The position numbers and the translations under genes are program-made. A model generated the notes under the pieces. It was not told the DNA's origin. It saw only the letters and a program-made list of their open reading frames with translations, and did no database searches. Of a DNA stretch of 64,000 nucleotides, positions 23,449 through 34,100 are shown piece by piece. The stretch spans positions 1,108,110 to 1,172,109 of the forward strand of contig CM057156.1 of the NCBI GenBank assembly GCA_029962745.1, in the 5' to 3' direction. Source of the DNA: Echinometra lucunter (taxonomy: Eukaryota; Echinodermata; Echinoidea; Camarodonta; Echinometridae). The stretch's first letter is position 1; every line of letters begins with the position of its first letter.

Positions 23449-26400
23449 GTATTCAATAGATTTTTTGTTGTTGTTGTTCTTTCTTCCATAAGCATATGTC
23501 AAAAGTTAATGAACTTTTTCAACATAAAAATGAAAATAACACTGCCGCAGTGCACTTTGAAGGAATATAAATTTGTTTATTTTTATCAGTATTTGATTGA
23601 TACACGTCTGTAAAAAAACCTAATTCAACAACAAGTACATTAGGGAACATCAACCCAAAAAGCCTTTCTTAAGTTGTGGAAATGAAATGCATCTTGTAAT
23701 AAAGAAATACATTATCCAGTAGACAGGTTGTTGGACAGCAAGAGACAGTATTAACAATTTTACAAAAATATACAGGAAATCAAGTTGATTAAACATATTC
23801 AAAAGCGTAATTATTTTCTTATGTATGAGAGAAATACAATGAGATATATTCTTGTCATCAATTTCTTTATTTCCCCCTTCATTGCATTCCTGAATTTTTA
23901 TCTTTGTTTTCCTTTCCTTTCTCCATCCTCCACTGACCCTATTCACTCTCTCTTTATTAACCCTCTCTATGTTTTCCCTCAACAATCCAAGGACATCTGT
24001 TCCTGATAATTCTCTCTTTCTCTTTCTCTTCCCCCTTTCTTTCTCTCTCATTCTCACACCATCACATGTTGACTGCATCTAAAAATTGCATAGGAAGAGT
24101 TGCTCAAAGGTGAGTGATATGTGATATGCTTTATGCCTTCAGTCTGTTGAAAGCTCACCTCATATCAATGTTCAGTTTAATCTCTCCTTTAAGCAAATAA
24201 AAGAAGAAAGAAAAAAGGCTCGTATGTGGGGAATTCAACGTGACTTCAAACACTCTCAAGAAATCAGCTCTTGGCAATCTGGGTACTTAACTTGTTGCCT
24301 CCTGGAACCATGTTGTCCCTGTAAGTTTAGGGGAATTAGAGAATTCAGCAATCAGTGGGTTAATAGAGTTGCCTGTAGAATCAGGTTCTGTTTATGAAGG
24401 CAATGATTTGAACATTATCATTGTCAGGAGTGGTGCCAGGGTATTTTGATTGGGGGGGGGGGGAAGATGACACACAGCAGACACAGGTGAGTTTAGTTAT
24501 GTTTTAAACGAACAAATAGGCTATTTTTATAGTCGTATAACCCTGCCTGCTCTACCCCAATACTCTTCTTTCCTTTCATTCCCTTCTTCCTTTTTTTTTT
24601 TTTGGGGGGGGGGGGGGTGGTTTACTTGAAAAATCATAGGGGCGGCCACCCCCTGTCTCCCCCCCAATAGTGCCGCCCCTGCTCATTGTTATCACACCTT
24701 GAAGTAGGCAGTGTACTAGACTGTTCGAAGAATCCCTGGAATAGATATCTTCTATAATGTTTGCAATGATATTAATCAAATGGGTAAGCAGCTTTCCAAA
24801 ATACAGAGTTTTCATTTCTGTTTTGCTTTTCTGGTCATTAATGTAATTGCACTGCTTCAGACGGATGGAGAGTGTGGAATTTCACTTCTAGATTATCATC
24901 AAGATTAGCAAGTGGAGCCATTAGCTGAACTAAATATTTTTTTTTCACTGAAATTTGGTTTACTTCTGTGTTCAAGATATAGTATGTGTTACTGACATTT
25001 AAGTTTACATCCTATGTGCAGTGTGTTTTCATTTTAATTCCATTCTCTAGAGATAGAGAATATTTAGTCTACTGGTGTTGGGAGGAAGTTTTTAAAAGGA
25101 AGTAAAGCAGCAACAAGTGATTTTGAAGAACAGGAGAATTTAAGGTGTATAAGAATTTTTTTCCAAATTGGGCACACAAGACTATTTTCACGTTAAAAAA
25201 TCTTTGCACTATCCGCAAGAGAACATGCAGTGCTAGTATGATCATTATTTCAGTAATGTTCTTTTTATTATATAATTTATTTTTTTGGGGGGTGGATTAA
25301 TTACATCACAGACATTCATTTGCATAATAATAATAATATTAATAATGATTATAATTCTGTACAGTCTCAGAGTCTCACATTTTTATGATTTGTAGTGACT
25401 TTGTCAAATTAACCCAGTTTTCAGAGGGTTCATTCTTCACTGGTACTTTTTAGTTTGAATCTCACACCACACTAGGGTAATTAATCTTTTGTTTTTTAAC
25501 CAAGATGTCATTATTTTCTTAACTGCAGTCATGTCTGTAGGCTGTATTTTCACCACTAAAAATCTTTGTAATATGATCCCGAAAATATGAAGTGTTTGAT
25601 AATGATTTCAGTAATATTTGCCTTTTTTTCTCTAATCAGTTACGCAATAGACATTCATTTCAATCCCACACATAATCTTATGAAATCGAACTTTAGTCTT
25701 TCTGGGAAAAGATTTTGTTTTTTAAATAGATGACGTAAACCTGGAAAATGTGAGTGCAACAGGACGTCACCAATCAATGTTCGCACATACTGTTCACTTA
25801 GTATACAATCTCACATACTGTCAACTTTAGTATACAATTCCACACATGATCTTATGAAATGGATCTTTAGTCTTTCTGGGAATTTTTTTTTTTAAATAGA
25901 TGATGTAAACCTGGAAAATGTGAGTGCAACTGGATGTCACCAATTCCATTATTCACGCATAATGTCAACTTAAGCATACAGTGCATCACTTATTGCGTAA
26001 TTTGTAGAATCAACCTAGATTTGGAGGGGTTCATTCTTTTCTTGTATTTTCATGTTGGTATCTGACACAGCATCCTGAACATGAGGGTGATGAATCTTTT
26101 TGTTTTAACCCAAGACGTCATTGTTTTCGTGACTGCAGTCATGCCTGTAGCTGGTTTGATGTAAAAACATTTTATCATCAATGTTTTGCAGCAAGGGGAC
26201 AGGTGATTTCCTTGAAAGAAGAGTCCAGGGAATGTTTGAGGAAGACGTGCCTTGCTCAGGAGGAGGCTGCCAAGAAGAGGACTCACTGTAAAGAACTACA
26301 GGAAGGTGGGATTTTAAAAAGTCATAGAGTCATAACAAAATTTATTCCGTCTTTGATCTTTGTCCTAAGAAATTCTATTTCCATGGGCAATTTCACATGG

Positions 26401-28092
26401 AAACAATACGATTACTAGAAGTTAGGTAAGAGAGAGATATTTGAGAATAAAGGAAAGAAAAGGAAAAAGAAGAAGAAGAAGGAAAAGAAGAAGGAGAAGG
26501 AGGAGAAGAAGATGAAGTAGAAGAAGAAGAAGAAGAAGAAGAAGAAGAAGAAGAGGAAGGAGGAGAAGAAAGAGGAGAAGGAGGAGAAGAAGGAGGAGGA
26601 GAAGAAGGAGGAGGAGGAGAAGAAGAAGAAGAAGTAGAAGAAGAAGAAGAAGAGGAAGAGGAAGGAGGAGGCTGCCAAGAAGAGGACTCACTGTAAAGAA
26701 CTACAGGAAGGTGGGATTTTAAAAAGTCATAGAGTCATAAGAAAATTTATTCCGTCTTTGATCTTTGTCCTAAGAAATTCTATTTCCATGGGCAATTTCA
26801 CATGGAAACAATACGATTACTAGAAGTTAGGTAAGAGAGAGATATTTGAGAATAAAGGAAAGAAAAGGAAAAAGAAGAAGAAGAAGGAGAAGAAGAAGAA
26901 GGAGAAGGAGAAGGAGAAGAAGAAGAAGAAGAAGAAGAAGAAGAAGAAGAAGAGGAAGAGGAAGGAGGAGAAGAAGGAGAAGGAGGAGAAGAAGAAGAAG
27001 AAGAAGAAGAAGAAGAAGGAGAAGGAGAAGGAGAAGAGGAAGAAAAATAGAGAAACAAGGAGAAGTAGGAGATGAGAAATCCTGGTGGGTGTACACTCGT
27101 CATCAAATTAATACAGACTGTACATAATGTAACACTCTTTACCGTTGAACAAATGAATTAAAGATGTGAACAGAATCGGGAATAAATGAATAAAAGAGTT
27201 ATCTTCAAAAAATTACTGCTTGAGTTGGTCACCTTTTTCATACTTTTTTCTACCAAATCATTCCATTGTGATGGTGAGGGCAGGATGCCGCTTTATTTTT
27301 TTTGGGGGGGTGAATTTTTTTTACAAGTGGATATTGACATTTCTTGCCCAAGCTCAAAGTTGGCCTGCCTTCACTTTTCTTCCTAGAACCTGAATGCATT
27401 CGAAAGGCTACAAAATTTGCTTATAAAATCTTGTTGTGCAAACAGACGAATAAATCATATGAAATCGTTGATCGTCTCATTATGTGAACCATATATTCAA
27501 ATAATACAGGCATTCAGTGCAGATTTACACATCCAAACGTAACTTATACTAAAATCACACAAAAAAAGTGGTTGCTTTGGAAAAGTTGCCCGATAAACGA
27601 GTGATATGTGAATTCACTTGCCTGTCTGGAAACTTTGGTTGCCATGGACGTTGGGCAAGTGGTTTTGTAGCACCCTGACAAATACCATGATACTTGTATA
27701 ACACCGTGAAAATGATTTTTCATGAAATATTCCTTGGCTCCAAGTGTGAAATCATAATCAAGTCACATAATTAAGCTTATACAATGTACTGCAAAGCATT
27801 TTGAGCAGTCACTTGTAACGTGAAAACTGCAGCATAAAAACTAAATTTATAACTGATTTTGCCATGATGATTATTTGAATCAAATTATTTTGATTTTGGC
27901 AAAGAAGATGTTTATAGCCTTTATCCAAAGATCTCTTGTAATTCTTAGTGTGCGATTTATGTTTCTTTCTATATTTTCTATATTCTTACAGCTATTAACA
28001 GCCTAGTTCTTGACAATGTCAAACTGAAGCAGGTGATGGAAAGATCAGATGAGGATAGGATGAGAGAGAGCAGGTCAGTATAACCCATCCCT

Positions 28093-28124
<32 letters not shown>

Positions 28125-31100
28125 AAAATAAAAGTACCAAGGGTTCCATGGTAATTAGATGAAATTACCATCAAATCATTGTAATTAGATGTTGTCTGAA
28201 TGGTACTTTTATGGTTTAGATGGTAATTTTGTCAAAATACCATGGTACCCATGGTACTTTTTCTGCAGGGCAGAGGAATACACCATTATCATTTATCTAG
28301 CTTGCTCTTTCAAGTAAAAATAAAGTGTATATGAAATAAAATGTATATGAAATAAATGTATATGAGAACTAATAAGAAAGAAGAAATTATCTTTGAATAG
28401 TACAGGAACGTAAAATTAAAAATCAGAGTAGTGAAGAGCAAGGTCGGACCTGCAATACGGGAGAGGTTTTTGGACTGGGGTATTCTTGGGAAGCTCATTC
28501 CCTAATTTTAAGGATTGTTCACTTATAAACTGACTATCGGCAGACATCTCGGCCGAAGTTGAGTGTATTACATAAATTGCTGAAACTTACAAAAATCTAT
28601 GAAAAATTATTAAAACAGAAAGATGACAAAACTTTACTTCTGAAATTGGACTACTGTAAAGTGACACTTTAAGTGCTAAGTTTGCTTTAGGTCACATTGA
28701 ATTCACATCATCACATGCCTGCAATTAGGAAGTCAAGAACTTTGTCAGTCTTCACGTCACTCGTGATAAATTGATGAGCTTTAGTTCAAACGATTCAATT
28801 ATGCATAATGCAGGCAGAAGGCGAGAAGAGATAAGGGGATTTCCCCTTGTAAATTACCCTCAAATGTTGAGATGAAGATAAAGGTTAAAAGCAATTTGAA
28901 TATTTTAGTGGTTTCTTAACCCCTTGCTTACGGGAACTGGGTGGACCCTGAATCAAGCCTATGGGAATTTGAAAATTCAATTGTCAATGAGTTAAGGGAG
29001 AAAGAGAGAGAGAGAGAGATTGCATATGGGAGGGAGATGGAAACAGACATCAAATTAGAATGAGAAAATATGCTGAAGAGGGAAAAAAGATGTGCAAAGA
29101 AAGAGGAAGGGAGAGAGAGAGAAGAAGACTTCAGATATTAGCAAAAGAAGGAAAGTTTGAAAGAAAGAACTATCTTTAGTAGAATATAATAAAGATCAAA
29201 GAGGCACGGTTTAGTGTTCTTATTCAAGTGTTCAACTTTAGCCATATGAGTGATCAACGTTTTCTTTCAGCTTGAAGCATACCAGTATTAAAGCTGTTCA
29301 TTTTTTTTTTTCTCATATCAAACCCGTTAACAAAAATAATGGATGAATAAGTATTTGTTGAAAGCTTTTTTTATTAAGACCATAGACATGTATAAATATT
29401 TTTGCTGTCTTTTCTACTTCTCACTGTGTCCTTCTTTCTCAGGATTTCTTTACTCCCATGTGTACCCTGACTACACATCTTCCAAGAAAAGTGTCTCATC
29501 ATGTTCACTTTCAACAAACTCTGTTCAGCTGCATATACTAGCTCCTTCATTTTTTATCCGTATGTCTCTCTCTGATAAAAGCTTCTTCACTGAAAAAGCA
29601 CAGTTTTTTTTATTCCTCTAATGATCCCACCCCTCTCTCTCTCCATCTCCCCTTTCTCCCTCTCTCCTTTCTCCCTATCTCTTTTTCTCTCTCTCTCTCT
29701 CTCCTCCCCCCCCCCCCCCCTCTCTCTCTCTCCCTCTCACTCTTTCATCTCTTTGATGTGTACTGTCTTTGTAGTAGAAGTTGTTGTTTTTAAGCAAGAA
29801 TTTTGTCTCTGATTGAGATCCAAACAATTTTTTACCACTATAAATCATCAGTGTCTACATAACTTTTTTTCTTTTGTTTTTATTCCTGTAGAATGTACAA
29901 GGTGTACACAGACAAGATGGAAACATACAGAAAATCATTGCTAGCACTGGAAGCTCGCTCTGAACATCACATGGAACTTGCCAGAGAGAGTAGGATTGTA
30001 GAAGACATGGAGAAGAAAAGTAAGTTATGACAACAAAGGACTTGACTTGAAAATGTCATGCTTTATATTCCAGTGGTTACATTGCCTTGAAATGTTTTTA
30101 GTCTCTATGCTGTGCATATAGATAGAAAATAGAAGGCAATTTTGCATTTGAAAATAACGAGTGTTTACCTTAGCTTTTCATCCTATTGAAGAGGACCAGT
30201 ATTTGGCAGCAAAAATATTGCTCAGTTGTCAATCAGATTCCCGTCTTTGTGACCACCAATATAGGTTTTCTTAGTAAAGTTCCAAATCCACAAGAGTTGC
30301 AGTTCTGCGGTAGGCCTTTTTATTTTGAAATAAGGTGTATTTACTTTAACTATCAGGGGCCTATTGAAGGAAATAAGTATATTTGGTCTCACAATATTGC
30401 TTCATGGTTGGAACAGTGTATCTTGACTTTCATAGAAGACCATTTTCTAAGACAATACAAGAACTACCTAACCGGAACTCAACATGTTGTACAATTGAAC
30501 TTGTCTGTTGATACTCAGTTAGACGGCTGATATTAAATTCTAAAAAGTTACCACTGTTTTCAGAATTAAGAATGTACACGGAGAGTAGCCTTGACAAGCG
30601 AATGGCTTTTGCTACTCTCTCATACCCATAACACCACTGTTTTCTTTTATGATTAATCATGCTTGATCTATTTCATTGTTTTAGCCTTATTTTGATGTTT
30701 TTTTTCTCTATGGTAGGTTGCTTTTTAAGAGATGTGAAATAAAATGAAATGAAATGAAGATGTATCCCAAACATCCATCTCACAAGAACTGCCCTACACA
30801 TTAAAAAACAGGAATATTTCCTGTTTTCGAATGTGAAAGAAGGCAGCATTGAAAATAATAAAACATGATCATGGTAACAAATTGTATGAAAAAAGAGGGG
30901 ACTGAAAAGTTGAAGAGTTCACTACATCATCTGAAATTCTACATGCTGCACAAACATGGACATTTTTTAAAACTGGACTTTGAAACAAACCTTGGGTGCT
31001 CATTATCGGGGAATGCATCCTAAATTCCTATGAAATGAAAAGTAAAAGAAACAATATGATTTCAGTAAATGCTGTTTACTACTTGTTTGGTTATTCCAAA

Positions 31101-34100
31101 AGTGGGCCTCCCACTGAAAACATTTCCAACCCAGAGTGCATTGCACCATCAATTCAAAGTCAAATCATGGTAATCATATCGGCCATCATCAATATTGTGC
31201 AGAGATCATTGCGTGATATTGCCAGTAATAAGTAGGTCTGACAAACAAAACGGTGAAATTTAAAGCCTCATATTCAGTTTAATCTCCATGGTATTGCTAG
31301 TTAGTAGGAGGGCAACATGTTGGTCACATGCTACCAAAAGAGGGCAGTGAGCATTTTCTCTGCCCTTGTGACATTAACTCTTTATGAGCCCAGCAAAGGG
31401 TATCCCTGTGCTGTACTGTATTTCTCGTGAGAGAGATGTGTTTATTTATTCATGTATATATGTATTTATTTATTTATTTTTCATTTATCTATCTATCTAT
31501 TTATTTCATATTTTCAAATATTTATACAGAGTGGCCTGATCAGCATAAAACAAAAAAAAAATCAAAACAAAATGAAATAGCATACATAACACATAATTTG
31601 CGTAATATAAAAGAGAAATATTACGCATAAAATGGCAAGATACAAAGCACGCTGACATTAAAAACAAGGTGCTCTTCCTCAGGGCTCTATTTAGTTATGA
31701 TAAAAGATGTAATAATGGACGGCAGAAAATAAATCAAAGTATAAAGAAGTTCTCATGAAAATGGATTGATAAACACGTAAGATGAAGCTGTTTAAAATCT
31801 AAAGCATTAGACTACACGATGAGGATCGATTTGAGCTTTAAAAACATCAAGTATTAAGTTATCATTAATCATACAAACTTACTCGGATAAACAAAAGGAG
31901 TAGAAAATATGGTGACACGACAATTGCTCCGGCGACAATTGCTCCTGCCTTAATTTCTACGAAGACATAGGGTAAGGGTTAGGATTGCAATAGGGGTTTT
32001 GGTTGAGAATAATGTGAGGATGAGGATTAGGGTTAGTGTTAGGTTTGGGGTTAGGTTTTATGTTTGGCTCAACGTTCAGATTTTCCATGGGAGCAATTGT
32101 CGCCGGAGCAAATGTCATGGAACCAGAAAATATATATTTCAATGCTAACGTGCGTACAAAAAAAAAAACAGAGAAAGATAAAATTTTAGCTGCGAAGAAT
32201 TGGAGATACAGTGGATAAAATAAACAGTAATCCGATTAACTGATATACTATGCTTACAATACATTCAGCGATTTACCATAGGCAATTAGGATTATTAGTA
32301 TTACAGTACGAAATGAATCGATAAAGGGTGTCTAAAGTGTTGTCATGCATATTATAATCAAGTACAAAAATGGATCATTTTGCATTAATTGTTGAACGGG
32401 TAATTTGTTTGGTGCCGATTGGCACATGTGGCAGAACCCCAAACATGCCGTTCAGCTAAGAAAGCAATCAGAGTGTTAAGAAGAAATCTAATAATTGGTG
32501 AGTTAATTTGTCTGGTATTCAACACTGAAATTTAGCAACAGTATGCCCTGCAATTGAATCTCAGATGTACATGTGGGAACGTGACATATAAAAATTCATG
32601 CGATTTTAATCTGATGAGTGCATGTCGTAGAGCTTAAGTATGTCTGTGTTCGATGCTTTTTTCCAACACATACAAAGGTTGGTCCCTGTGAAGAAACACA
32701 GCATAATATTTGATTCACTGACTTTCCTAGAAGTCGTTCTTATATACAAAGGAATGATTCGGCTGATATCTTTAACTTTTTTCTTTTCTTTTTCTGTATG
32801 TTAAAAAAAAATGCAAAGATTAATGACGAAGTTCACAAATTCCATTGTGTGAAGGTTCAAAAGAACACCAACGAATGAAAGATTTGATAATTAATAATAA
32901 TAATTTTTAAAAAATATATAAATATATATATATATATATTTTGTGATCAGGTAACATATACAACAGCCAAAGCTGTTGTATATGTTACCTGATCACAAAA
33001 TGTTAATTATTCCAACATATACATGTATCCCAAAAGCATTCGCTCGGATCCAGCTGAGGTGTGCGGCAGGTCATTGTTCGAAACTCATCTGCCACCAACA
33101 AAAGGAATTAATTAGTGAGGGTTGAAGATTTGTCAATCTGTCGGTTAAGCGAATTTGGAGTCACCGAAACCGCTGGCCCGTCTCCGTGGTCTAGTGGTTA
33201 AGGCATTGGCGTTCATAGCCAAAGGCCCGGGTTCGATTCCCGGCGGAGACATTTTTTCAACCTTTGCAAAAATTTCCAAAATGGTAGGACAGCTCTGGGG
33301 AACTTTGATTCATGCTACACTATTATTCTCTCAATTGTCTCACTTATATATATATATATATATATATATACGTTAATTTAACAGGAGCTAGTCTGAAAGC
33401 AGAGGTAGAGATAGACAAAGAGAGTGGAGAGCTGTTAGCCAAGCTGAGACTGGAAGAAGAATCACACCAGCTGCAGATCACCAAAACTGAGCTACAACAA
33501 AAACTTCATCACCTTCAACAGGAGGTAGCACAAGAAACATCCCAACAAGCTGGAATCAAACAAGATATTGAGGTCTTGCAGGTAATCATTTGAAAACATT
33601 CTTTTCTTAACTTTTCAAACACTATTGTTATCATTATTATTACTGTAGTTAAAGGTGGCAGTATGAATTAGGTGAACAGTTTAGAAATCATATGTGTTCA
33701 GGATGAAAAGCAATTTACCCAAATCAAAGGACAATATGAGGTGCTTGACATACCCTTGGTCAATAATAATATTGTTATGTAAGATTCAAACTTACATTGA
33801 AACTACTCAATTTTTGTTTTTTGTGGGTTTTTTTTACTGCCAGTGCAGATTTTGGTTGTAGGTGCATTGTGCATACTCCTAACAACTTGGAAAGTGGCAA
33901 TCTTGGGTTTTGATTCCATAGCAAACAAAGAGTTAATGGATCTTTAATAATTATGTCTGGAAGAATTATTTATATTCATCTTACTTTTTGTTCAAATTTA
34001 TGGATAAAATTGGCATTTTATCCATAAGTTTGATTTGATTTGATTTGATTTATTTTCTTATGCATTTGTATAAGTACAAAATTTTTCTGTAACATATTAA

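Noticed and set aside
23284..26305. Direct splice of exon 1 (donor 23448) to the exon at 26192 or 26203
   Set aside because: The phases do not agree; both joins bring in a stop or break the coiled-coil frame, so an intermediate exon is needed.
26415..27127. Several 80-100-codon frames of Leu/Ser/Phe or Arg
   Set aside because: Purine microsatellite read in different frames; no splice or homology support.
30186..30530. 114-codon plus-strand frame in an intron
   Set aside because: No recognised motif, no neighbouring splice pattern, and composition like the surrounding intron.
33180..33251. Selenocysteine tRNA as the meaning of the UCA anticodon
   Set aside because: At 72 bases it lacks the long acceptor/T helix and long variable arm of animal selenocysteine tRNA.
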